DNA of 27,468 nt from positions 1-27,468 of the forward strand of contig JBMSQB010000063.1 of assembly GCA_049423065.1 (NCBI GenBank), written 5' to 3'. Of the stretch, positions 7,373-14,651 are shown in pieces. The DNA is from SYIM01 sp041182885. GTDB taxonomy: Bacteria; Pseudomonadota; Gammaproteobacteria; Burkholderiales; Burkholderiaceae_E. Positions within the stretch are counted from its first letter, which is position 1, and each line of letters begins with the position of its first letter. A program made the translations under genes and the position numbers. The notes beneath the pieces are model-generated. The model saw only the letters and a program-made list of their open reading frames with translations. It did no database searches and was not told where the DNA came from.

Positions 7373-8362
7373 ATGACCACCCGCACCCTCTCCCGCCGCC
7401 GCGTCATTGGCGCAATTGCCAGCACACCCGCGTTCGCCGCCCCCTGGGTTCGTGCCCAGTCCTGGCCCGACAAACCCGTGCGACTGATCGTGCCCTACCC
7501 CGCGGGTGGCGGTGCGGACTCCTGGTCACGTATCGTCTCGGGTCGGCTCGAGAAGATTCTCGGTCAGCCCGTCATTCTCGACTACAAGCCCGGCGCCAGC
7601 ACGATGATAGGCAACGAAGCCGGCGCCCGGGCGACCCCTGACGGTTACACCTTCCTGCTCTATGACAGCACTGGTTTTGCCTATGTGCCCAACCTGAGAA
7701 AGATCGGCTACGACCCGATCAATGCCTATGTGCCGCTCGCGCATCTGGGGGCCATTCCGTTTGTGATGGTGGCGCATCCCAGCCTGCCGGCGCGCTCCAT
7801 TCGCGAGCTGGTGGCCTATGCCAAGGCCAACCCCGGAAAGATCAACCATGCCAGCGCGGGCATCGCCTCACCGCATCATCTGATCGCCGAGCTGTTCAAG
7901 CTTCGCGCGGGCATCCAGATGAACCATGTGCCCTACAAGGGCGCGGTGCAATATGTGGCCGATCTGCTGGGCGGGCAGGTGGATCTGGCGGTCTCCACGG
8001 TGGGGCCGGCGCTGCAACACATCCAGGCGGGCAAGCTGGTTGCCCTCGGGGGCGCCATGAAGCAGCGCATCAGCGTATTGCCCAATGTGCCAAGCATTGC
8101 CGAGCAGGGGTTCGACGGCTTTGATGCCAAGCCCTGGAATTGTTTCGTCGCGCCCGCAGGCATTCCGCAGGTGGCGCTCGACACGCTTCGTCGCGCGCTT
8201 CGGGCGGTCATCGCCGAACCCGAAGTGGTGGCGGCGCTCGCCAAGGCGGGCATTGAGGAAGCTGGAACGATCCCGCCAGACGGCATTGCGGAGGCCATGC
8301 GGGCCGACTTCAAGCTCTGGGGCGAGGTGATTCGCGACGCGAAGATCACGCTGGCGAGTTGA
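7373..8362 (+). CDS. Bug/TctC-family periplasmic solute receptor (first of three)
   Basis: This is a 329-residue tripartite-tricarboxylate-type binding protein. The N-terminus TLSRRRVIGAIAS carries an SRRRVIG twin-arginine-like motif (residues 7-13) and a signal peptide ending near VRAQ (29). The mature chain opens with WPDKPVRLIVPYPAGGGAD, the signature of the Bug family (strand 1 plus ligand loop), and later has NHVPYKGAVQYVADLLGGQVDL and LPNVPSIAEQG, which are also family hallmarks. AAGGAG lies ten bases upstream of the ATG. No TctA or TctB permease gene is in the window, so this is a solo receptor, as is common in Bordetella and Cupriavidus relatives. It converges on the IorAB-2 operon, which might act on its ligand. 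The ligand is unknown; carboxylates or amides are typical of the family. Confidence 0.93.
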   Translation: MTTRTLSRRRVIGAIASTPAFAAPWVRAQSWPDKPVRLIVPYPAGGGADSWSRIVSGRLEKILGQPVILDYKPGASTMIGNEAGARATPDGYTFLLYDSTGFAYVPNLRKIGYDPINAYVPLAHLGAIPFVMVAHPSLPARSIRELVAYAKANPGKINHASAGIASPHHLIAELFKLRAGIQMNHVPYKGAVQYVADLLGGQVDLAVSTVGPALQHIQAGKLVALGGAMKQRISVLPNVPSIAEQGFDGFDAKPWNCFVAPAGIPQVALDTLRRALRAVIAEPEVVAALAKAGIEEAGTIPPDGIAEAMRADFKLWGEVIRDAKITLAS

Positions 8363-8382
8363 GTCACGCCCGTGGCTGAAAC

Positions 8383-8420
8383 GACCGCGGCCCGACACTC
8401 TCGCGCCGGGCCGCAGGGTC
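8383..8420. terminator. GC-rich hairpin between convergent genes
   Basis: GCGGCCCG (8387-8394) pairs perfectly with CGGGCCGC (8407-8414) across a 12-base loop. It is extended by GACC (8383-8386) with GGTC (8417-8420) across a two-base bulge. It lies in the 82-base gap between the stops of the Bug gene and the convergent IorB-like gene, and could terminate both transcripts. There is no following T-run, so it is not a textbook intrinsic terminator. Confidence 0.5.
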
Positions 8421-8444
8421 TACCGTCAACCTGAACGCTGCGCG

Positions 8445-10688
8445 TCAGGCGCGTGCGGGTCCTTGTGCCATCGCAGCCTTCACCTTTTCGGGTGTGATCG
8501 GAACCGAGCGCAGCCGCGCACCGGTGGCATCGAAAATGGCATTGGCAACCGCCGCCGGAATGGCAGTGGGCGTGGGCTCGCCGGCCCCCCAGGGCTGCTC
8601 GGTCGGCCGGTCGATCAGCACCACCTCCACCTTGGGCGCGTCATGGAAGCGCAGGATCGGATAGCTCGCCCAGTCCACGCTCGTGACCCGTGCGCGAGTC
8701 CAGTTGACCTGCTCCATGAGCGTGCGGCTGACGGTCTGGATCACGCCCCCTTCGATCTGGTTGATGAGACCGTCGGGGTTGATGATCTGGCCACAGTCGT
8801 GCGACACGCAGACTCGCGTCACGCGCACCTCGCCGGTCTTGCGCTGCACCTCAACCTCGGCCACTGCCGCCACATAGGTGGTGGCATTGTTGTAGCGCAC
8901 ATAGGACACACCCCGGCCTTTGAGTACATCGCCAGCGCCGCCGGCCGCATTGTGGCCTACCCGCGTCTGCCAGCCCGCTTTCTTCAACACGGCACGGAGC
9001 GCTTCGAGACCGCGGGGGTCCTTCAGCACGCGCAACCGATACTCGGCCGGATCGGCCTTGGCAGCGAAGGCCAGCTCGTCCATGAACGACTCGTTGGCGA
9101 AGCTGTTTTCGATGCGGCCCGGTGAGCGCAGATGCGATGAACGGAAAAACGCCTCCGAGATGTGCCGGGTATTGACCGCCACATTCGGAAACGGATAGGG
9201 CTGTCCGGCGTTCTGGAACAGGAATCCGACCCAGTTGCCTGGCTTGCTTTGACCGATATCGGTCGCGGCGAGCAACGGAAAGTCCAGCGGCTTGAACGCA
9301 GCGATGTGATTGAGCGCAATGTGGAAATCACCTTTCCACGCGATCACGTTGCCCTGTGCATCGAGTCCGGCTTCGAAGTCCATCGCTCGCGGCGGGCTCT
9401 TCGGCGCCCGTGCGGTTTCATCGTCGCGCATCCACTGCACGCGCACCGGCTTGCCGACCAGCGTGGCGAGCAGCGCGGCATCGGCGGTCGCGTCTTCATG
9501 ACCGTTGCGGCCATAGCAGCCCGAGCCTTCGCAGTAGACGAGCCGGATCGAATTGCGCGGCACGCCGGTGATGCCGGCGAGTTCGTCCATCATCGAGTGC
9601 GTGGCCTGCGAAGCGGACCACACCAGGAGCTTGCCGTCCTTGAAGTCGGCGACCGCGCAAGAGGGCCCGAGCGACGCATGCGTCTGCACCGCAAACTCGT
9701 AGCTCGCCTTGATCCGTTTCGCGCTCGCAGACAGACCTGCGGCGATGTCACCGGCCTTTTGCGTGGCTTCTTCCTTGGCAACATGACGCTGGCGCCAGGT
9801 CTGGAACACCGTGGACTGTTCGGGCAGCAGTTGGGCCGCGCCCCAGTTGACCGACACCTCGCGCGCCGCCTTGATCGCAGACCACTCGTCGCTCGCCAGC
9901 ACCGCCAGGAAGTTGCCTTTGCGTACGGTCTGGACATAGCCGCGCACCTTGCGTGCGGCCGAATCATCAAACGCCAGCAGATTGGCGCCGATGTCATCGG
10001 GGCGGATGACACGCGCGTGCAGCATGCCGGGCACCCGCACGTCCTGCACGAATTCGAACTTGCCGGTGACCTTGTCGGGGATATCCACCCGGGCGATCGA
10101 TTTTCCGATCACCTTGTAGTCGGCCGGCGCCTTCAGCTGGATCTTGTCATTGATCTTGAGCTCGAAGCGGCCATCGCCAATCAGTTCGCCGTAGGTGACC
10201 GACTTCGACGCGTCCTGACGAACCCGAACCACGCCATCGGCAACGACCAGATCCGTGGCCGCCACCTTCAGGCGCTCGGCCGCGCGGCCGAGGAGCGCAG
10301 CGCGCGCGGTGCCACAGGCGCGGCGCAGTTCGCCCCCACCCTGCTGGATGGTGAGGTTGGCGCCAGTGAGCCACTGGTCTGGCGTGGTCCCGGTATCACC
10401 CATGTGCATGGTGATGCGGGAGAACGGCACATCGAGTTCCTCGGCTGCAATCTGGGACAGCGCGGTACGGGTGCCGGTTCCGAGGTCAACCTTGCCGACA
10501 TAAACCTCCACCCGGCCGTCACGGTGCATGACCAGGAAGGCGTCGACCTGATCTTTGGCGACGATTTTGGCAGCCGGAACGGTGGCCGCCGACGCGGGCG
10601 TTGCGCTCAGTCCCAGGGAAAAGCCGATGGTGAGCGAGCCAGCTGCACCCGCCTTCAGGAACTGGCGGCGATCAACGGTGATTGTCAT
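8445..10688 (-). CDS. Tat-exported molybdenum hydroxylase large subunit (IorB-like)
   Basis: This is the catalytic molybdopterin subunit, 747 residues. The N-terminus has a clear twin-arginine signal, RRQFLK at 7-12, then a hydrophobic run ending near ATPASA (about residue 34), so the folded enzyme is exported, presumably with its Fe-S partner. Family features are VYVGKVDLGTGTRTALSQIA, EGSGCYGRNGHEDATADAALLA, and the C-terminal GAGEP whose glutamate is again E704. AGGAGG sits just before the ATG, twelve bases after the small-subunit stop. A periplasmic IorAB enzyme normally hands electrons to a cytochrome, but no cytochrome subunit is encoded here. It is a divergent homologue of the enzyme at 1052-3280; the strongest shared blocks are around the GCYG motif and the C-terminal (I/A)DWxSYPIL region. 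Confidence 0.94.
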   Translation of the reverse strand: MTITVDRRQFLKAGAAGSLTIGFSLGLSATPASAATVPAAKIVAKDQVDAFLVMHRDGRVEVYVGKVDLGTGTRTALSQIAAEELDVPFSRITMHMGDTGTTPDQWLTGANLTIQQGGGELRRACGTARAALLGRAAERLKVAATDLVVADGVVRVRQDASKSVTYGELIGDGRFELKINDKIQLKAPADYKVIGKSIARVDIPDKVTGKFEFVQDVRVPGMLHARVIRPDDIGANLLAFDDSAARKVRGYVQTVRKGNFLAVLASDEWSAIKAAREVSVNWGAAQLLPEQSTVFQTWRQRHVAKEEATQKAGDIAAGLSASAKRIKASYEFAVQTHASLGPSCAVADFKDGKLLVWSASQATHSMMDELAGITGVPRNSIRLVYCEGSGCYGRNGHEDATADAALLATLVGKPVRVQWMRDDETARAPKSPPRAMDFEAGLDAQGNVIAWKGDFHIALNHIAAFKPLDFPLLAATDIGQSKPGNWVGFLFQNAGQPYPFPNVAVNTRHISEAFFRSSHLRSPGRIENSFANESFMDELAFAAKADPAEYRLRVLKDPRGLEALRAVLKKAGWQTRVGHNAAGGAGDVLKGRGVSYVRYNNATTYVAAVAEVEVQRKTGEVRVTRVCVSHDCGQIINPDGLINQIEGGVIQTVSRTLMEQVNWTRARVTSVDWASYPILRFHDAPKVEVVLIDRPTEQPWGAGEPTPTAIPAAVANAIFDATGARLRSVPITPEKVKAAMAQGPARA

Positions 10689-10700
10689 CGCGTGTCCTCC

Positions 10701-11162
10701 TCAGGCAGCCTGGGCTGCGCGCTTGACCGCCGCACAGATCCGCTGATGCGTGCCGCAACGGCACAGGTTGCCGGCGAGCGCGTCATTGATTTGCGCATCG
10801 CTTGGCTTCGCGTTTTTGGCAAGCAGCGCGGCGCTGGCCATGACCATGCCGTTGGTGCAGTAGCCGCACTGCACCGCCTGCGCATCGATGAAGGCCTGCT
10901 GGACCTTGCCAGGCTTGCCATCGACCATCAGGCCTTCAAGCGTGGTGATTGCTCGACCCTGCACGGCCGATACCGGCACGGCGCATGACCGGGCGACCTC
11001 GCCGTTGATGTGCACGGTGCAGGTCCCGCACTGTGCGAGCCCGCAACCAAATTTCGGGCCGTTCAGCTGCAGATCGTTCCGCAGCACGTAAAGCAACGGG
11101 GTGTCGGCATCGGCGTCGACACTTTGCGTGCGGCCGTTGACGTTGAGCGAATAACGCGGCAT
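10701..11162 (-). CDS. Molybdenum hydroxylase small subunit, [2Fe-2S] (IorA-like)
   Basis: This is the 153-residue electron-transfer subunit partnering the Tat-exported large subunit downstream. The eight cluster cysteines are C40, C45, C48 and C60 (first cluster) and C99, C102, C134 and C136 (second cluster), with the standard QCGYCTNG and LCRCGTHQRI contexts. It has no signal peptide of its own; in this family the small subunit is carried out with the Tat-signal-bearing large subunit. A very strong AGGAGGAG ribosome binding site precedes the ATG. It is the first gene of the operon, and a 13-base palindrome about 30 bases upstream (11193-11205) may be its operator. Confidence 0.96.
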   Translation of the reverse strand: MPRYSLNVNGRTQSVDADADTPLLYVLRNDLQLNGPKFGCGLAQCGTCTVHINGEVARSCAVPVSAVQGRAITTLEGLMVDGKPGKVQQAFIDAQAVQCGYCTNGMVMASAALLAKNAKPSDAQINDALAGNLCRCGTHQRICAAVKRAAQAA

Positions 11163-11192
11163 CAGCTTCTCCTCCTGGTTTTACAACTGAAA

Positions 11193-11205
11193 GCCTGTGA
11201 CAGGC
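11193..11205. promoter_or_regulatory. Palindrome GCCTGT-G-ACAGGC, candidate operator
   Basis: This perfect 6+6 inverted repeat around one central base lies 30 bases upstream of the IorA-2 start. The position suits a repressor or activator site controlling the hydroxylase operon. No regulator gene is in the window, so the binder is unknown. Confidence 0.35.
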
Positions 11206-11235
11206 ATTGATCGTCTCCGGAGCAGGTCGGCGACC

Positions 11236-11259
11236 CGCTCACGAATGCAAGAGTGAGCG
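11236..11259. repeat. Inverted repeat CGCTCAC-N10-GTGAGCG
   Basis: A seven-base perfect inverted repeat with a ten-base centre (11243-11252), located in the same divergent gap. It could be a second protein-binding site or an RNA hairpin in the leader of the minus-strand operon. Low specificity. Confidence 0.3.
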
Positions 11260-11473
11260 TGAAGGCGCACGGGCTGCGGGTCACCAATAACCTTATGACA
11301 GACCGGGGAAATCCGCATCGCGGCGTTTCGTCCAGTCGCTGTCATGGCGGTCCGGGCGCGAACATGGACAGTGCCAGGGCTTTCGCCTACAGTCTCAGCC
11401 CCGAGAAGCCCCGGCCCTGAAAAGGTCCCGGTCAAGCGCGGTCGCGGCGCCGTCCCTTCGCAAGGAAACAACC

Positions 11474-12469
11474 ATGGAAACGCACCCTCCCAGACGCCGC
11501 TTGCTCGTCGCCCTCGCGAGCGCGTCCACAGCCAGCGCGATCGGCATGCCCTCGGTCTACGCGCAATCGGGCCCAGGCTGGCCGCAGCGGCCCGTACGGC
11601 TGGTGGTGGCCTTCGCGCCAGGCGGCCCCGCCGATATCGTCGGACGCATTCTGGCGCAGTCGCTCCAGGGCGCGCTCGGGCAAAGCGTTGTGGTCGAAAA
11701 CCGCGCGGGCGCGGGCGGCAACATTGCCTCCCGCTACGTCGCCCGTGAACCCGCAGACGGCTACACGCTCCTGGTGAATACCTCGTCGATGGCGGTCAAT
11801 CAGACCCTGTTCCGCGACCCCGGTTACGACCTGCTGAGCGATGTGACGGCCATCGGGCTGGTCGCGGCCTCGCCCAACATTCTCGTGGTGCCGGTGTCGG
11901 AGCCATCGAACAACCTGCGCGAATTTTTCGCGCGCTACAAGGGCCGAACGCTTTCCTACGGGTCAGCCGGCATTGGCAGCACGCCGCATCTCACCGGCGA
12001 TCATGTTCTGCGTGTCCTGGGCGGGTTGGACGCGGTGCACGTCCCCTATCAGGGCGCAGCGCCCGCGCTCACCGCCGCCATCGCCGGGCAGGTCGAGGTC
12101 TCTAGCATCGCATTGCCTCCGGCTGTTCCGCAGATCAAGGCAGGAAAGGTGAAAGCGCTGGCCGTGACCAGCCTGAAGCGCCTCGAATCGCTTCCCGACG
12201 TACCCACCGTCGCCGAAGCGGGCTTCCCTGATTTCGAGGACTACACCTGGGTGGGTCTCTTTGGACCGCCGCGGCTGCCTGCCGAGATCGTTGACCGTCT
12301 CAATGTCGGCATCGCCAACATGGTTCGACAACCCGAGGTGCGCGAGCGCCTCGCAGCAGCCGGCATGGAGCCCCTGCCGGGCACACCCGCCGAATTCACT
12401 GCCTATCTGCGCCGCGAAGTGGCCAAATGGCGAACGATCGTCAAACAGACCGGAGTCACCCCGCAATGA
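11474..12469 (+). CDS. Bug/TctC-family periplasmic solute receptor (second)
   Basis: This is a 331-residue Bug receptor. It begins METHPPRRRLLVALAS with a positively charged region and a signal peptide ending near SVYAQ (A30). The mature chain has WPQRPVRLVVAFAPGGPADIVGR, VVVENRAGAGGNIAS, LSYGSAGIGSTPHL, VHVPYQGAAPALTAAIAGQV and LPDVPTVAEAGFPDFE, all hallmark Bug segments. AAGGAA lies seven bases upstream of the ATG. Its stop overlaps the cupin gene start in an ATGA, so receptor and cupin are made together. No TctAB permease is present. The ligand is unknown. Confidence 0.94.
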   Translation: METHPPRRRLLVALASASTASAIGMPSVYAQSGPGWPQRPVRLVVAFAPGGPADIVGRILAQSLQGALGQSVVVENRAGAGGNIASRYVAREPADGYTLLVNTSSMAVNQTLFRDPGYDLLSDVTAIGLVAASPNILVVPVSEPSNNLREFFARYKGRTLSYGSAGIGSTPHLTGDHVLRVLGGLDAVHVPYQGAAPALTAAIAGQVEVSSIALPPAVPQIKAGKVKALAVTSLKRLESLPDVPTVAEAGFPDFEDYTWVGLFGPPRLPAEIVDRLNVGIANMVRQPEVRERLAAAGMEPLPGTPAEFTAYLRREVAKWRTIVKQTGVTPQ

Positions 12470-13071
12470 GCGAGTCGTCAAATCTGCCCAAGGGCCATGT
12501 CCGTCGCATCGTCACCGGCCATGATGCGCAGGGCCGTTCCTGTGTCACCGAAGACCGCCCAGCCCCCACCGTGCACACCAACCCGAAGCGCGTGGGCTAT
12601 GTGATGACCCAGCTCTGGATCACCGATGACACGCCGGCTGCGATCGATAACGGCCCCGATCCAACGCTCCGTCCGGTCAAACTCGAGCCCCCGCCACGAG
12701 GCAGCGTGGTACGCATCATCGAGTTCGGGCCCGAAGGCGACTGGCTCCGCAACATCGATGCCTCGGGCACGCGCGAGGCGTGGGGCGCGCTGGGCACGGC
12801 CACCGCGTCCACCAACACCGAAGGCAAGGCCAGGCATCCCTTCATGCACCGCACCGAGAGCGTCGACTACGCGCTGGTTCTCGAGGGCGAGATCACCCTC
12901 GTGCTCGACAACGAGGAGGTGCTCATGAAAAAAGGCGATTTTCTGGTCGAGCGGGGCACCAACCACGCCTGGGCCAATCGCTCGGGCAAGCCCTGTCGCA
13001 TGCTGTTTGTGCTGATCGGCGGCAGCTTCGACCCCGAGATCAGTCGGCACTTTGGCAGCATCGAACACTGA
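12466..13071 (+). CDS. Cupin-domain protein coupled to a Bug receptor
   Basis: This is a 201-residue protein with one conserved beta-barrel cupin domain in its C-terminal half. Motif 1 is around HRTESVDYALVLEGEI (128-143), motif 2 is KKGDFLVERGTNHAWAN (155-171), and the ending is CRMLFVLIGG. H128 and H167 are the likely metal ligands; the classic HxH of motif 1 is not present, so metal binding may be reduced. The N-terminal about 80 residues (HVRRIVTGHDAQGRS...) are typical of the same beta-proteobacterial cupin family that often sits next to catabolic genes. The start at 12466 is set by the ATGA overlap with the Bug gene; the frame's earlier ATG lies inside that gene. Function could be a small isomerase, dioxygenase or ligand sensor. 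Confidence 0.85.
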   Translation: MSESSNLPKGHVRRIVTGHDAQGRSCVTEDRPAPTVHTNPKRVGYVMTQLWITDDTPAAIDNGPDPTLRPVKLEPPPRGSVVRIIEFGPEGDWLRNIDASGTREAWGALGTATASTNTEGKARHPFMHRTESVDYALVLEGEITLVLDNEEVLMKKGDFLVERGTNHAWANRSGKPCRMLFVLIGGSFDPEISRHFGSIEH

Positions 13072-13102
13072 CCGGTTTCGCACCCTCCCGCGAGGAACCA
13101 GC

Positions 13103-14086
13103 ATGACCACCCTCTCCCGCAGACTATTCACCCTGATCGCACTGGCCGCCACTGCACTGCCTGCCCTCGCGCAGGCACCGTCGGCAGCCTGGCCCAGCCG
13201 CCCGGTCCGCTACATTGTCCCGTTCCCACCGGGCGGCAGCGCTGATGCGATTTCCCGCCTGCTTGCTGCGGAAATGTCGCGTACCTTCGGCCAGCAGGTG
13301 GTGGTCGAAAACCGTCCTGGCGCCGGCGCCACCATCGGCGTGGACCAGGGCGTGAAGGCGGCGCCCGATGGCCACACCATCTTCCTCGCCCCGGCCGGCG
13401 CGATGGCGATCAATCTGTCGCTCATGCCGAAGCTGCCCTACGATCCGCTGAAAGACGTGCAGCCGATTTCGCTCCTGGCACTCATCCCGATGGTCGCAGC
13501 CGTGCCTGCTGACAGCGCTGCCCGCTCGGTGGCCGACTTCATCGCCCAGGCGCGCGCCAGGCCTGGCGCACTGTCGTTTGGGTCGGCCGGCAACGGCACC
13601 GCCATGCACCTGTCCGGCGAGATGTTCCAGCAAATGACCGGCACGCGACTCGGACACGTTCCCTACAAGGGCAGCGGCCCCGCGGTCACCGATCTCCTCA
13701 CGGGCGCGATTCCGATCGCATTCGTTGACCTGTCCTCGGCGCTTCCCCATATCCGCGCCGGCAAGGTGCGTGGCCTTGCCACGCTCGGCGCCCAGCGCAC
13801 GCTGAGCGCGCCAGAGTTGCCCACCATGGCTGAGCAGGGTGTAGCGGGCTACGACGCGGTCGGCTGGTTCGGTCTCGCCGGGCCGGTCGGCATGCCCGCC
13901 GAGGTCGTCGAGCGGTTTGCCGCCGAAGTGGGCCGCGTCATGCGGCTGCCTGATGTGCGGGACAAGTCGCTTGCGCTCGGCGCGGAGCCCGCACCGGGCA
14001 CCCCGGCACAATTTGCCGCTTTCATCCGCGCCGAGATCCCGAAGTGGGCTGCCGTGGTGAAGTCAGGCAATGTGAAGGTCGACTGA
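13103..14086 (+). CDS. Bug/TctC-family periplasmic solute receptor (third)
   Basis: This is a 327-residue Bug receptor. GAGGA (13092-13096) precedes the ATG at 13103; the longer frame starting at 13052 overlaps the cupin gene and lacks a signal at its start. The signal peptide is MTTLSRRLFTLIALAATALP, cleaved near ALAQ (23-24). Mature hallmarks are WPSRPVRYIVPFPPGGSADAI, VVVENRPGAGATIG, LSFGSAGNGTAMHLSGE, GHVPYKGSGPAVTDLL and LPTMAEQGVAGYDAVGWFG. It follows the cupin by 31 bases in the same direction, so it is probably in one transcript with the second receptor. This is the third solo receptor in 7 kb. Confidence 0.94.
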   Translation: MTTLSRRLFTLIALAATALPALAQAPSAAWPSRPVRYIVPFPPGGSADAISRLLAAEMSRTFGQQVVVENRPGAGATIGVDQGVKAAPDGHTIFLAPAGAMAINLSLMPKLPYDPLKDVQPISLLALIPMVAAVPADSAARSVADFIAQARARPGALSFGSAGNGTAMHLSGEMFQQMTGTRLGHVPYKGSGPAVTDLLTGAIPIAFVDLSSALPHIRAGKVRGLATLGAQRTLSAPELPTMAEQGVAGYDAVGWFGLAGPVGMPAEVVERFAAEVGRVMRLPDVRDKSLALGAEPAPGTPAQFAAFIRAEIPKWAAVVKSGNVKVD

Positions 14087-14123
14087 CCGCGCACGCCGGG
14101 CGCCTTCCGCAGGCAGCAGGCCG

Positions 14124-14651
14124 ATGAACGATCCGCTGCTCCTGATTCTGGTCTACTCGGCGTTTCTCGCACTGACGCTCTTTTTCAGAGGCCGGGCGCT
14201 GCAGGGCCGCTGGCTGTTTCTGCTTCGGAGCTTTCTGCCCAACTGGCGCTTCTATCATCGGGTGGGGGCGCTGCCCATCATGGTGGTGCGAAGCTGTGGC
14301 CCTGATGGTCACTGGTCCGACTGGCATGGAGGTATGCCACGCGCGCGGCGCTCGTTCGGCCAGCTGATTCACAACCCGGCCAACAACAGGCGATTGCTCG
14401 ATCAGAGTCTGATCGAACATCTCTACGCCGATTTGCGAGACCTGTCCGACCCCGAATCGCTGACCGGCCTGGTGAGTTACCGGCTGGCCTGTGAACTGGC
14501 ACGATCGCGCGCCTTGTCTGACGTGCCCTCGGCAGTCCAGGTGCAGTTTGAAATCCGGCTGATTCCGCCTTACGGTGAAGCGAGCGCCGACACCACGATC
14601 CTGACGTCGCCGGTCCTCGCCACCTCCGCGCGCAAGACCCCACACCCATGA
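14124..14651 (+). CDS. Unknown membrane-anchored protein paired with HTTM-like protein
   Basis: This is a 175-residue protein with an N-terminal hydrophobic segment (LLLILVYSAFLALTLFF, residues 5-21) and then a soluble, arginine-rich domain of about 150 residues. I do not recognise the family. Visible features are LPNWRFYHRVG (38-48), a stretch ending WSDWHGGMPRARRSFGQL, and a C-terminal beta-like QVQFEIRLIPPYG. It overlaps the following HTTM-like gene in an ATGA, so the two are translationally coupled and probably form a unit. It starts 37 bases after the third Bug gene. It may position or serve the membrane protein; the sequence alone does not say. Confidence 0.75.
   Translation: MNDPLLLILVYSAFLALTLFFRGRALQGRWLFLLRSFLPNWRFYHRVGALPIMVVRSCGPDGHWSDWHGGMPRARRSFGQLIHNPANNRRLLDQSLIEHLYADLRDLSDPESLTGLVSYRLACELARSRALSDVPSAVQVQFEIRLIPPYGEASADTTILTSPVLATSARKTPHP

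Larger units (their letters stand above)
11163..11473. other. Divergent intergenic region between IorA-2 and the second Bug gene
   Basis: This is about 311 noncoding bases. It contains the AGGAGGAG ribosome binding site of the Fe-S subunit gene, two inverted repeats (11193-11205 and 11236-11259), and AAGGAA (11462-11467) ahead of the Bug ATG at 11474. I found no convincing -35/-10 pair on either strand. The short open frames crossing it have no recognisable product. Confidence 0.5.

Noticed and set aside
9162..10988. Plus-strand open frame of 608 codons
   Set aside because: It lies antisense to the IorB-like and IorA-like genes, is rich in Arg/His/Gly with no domain, and is a frame left open by high third-position GC of the true genes.
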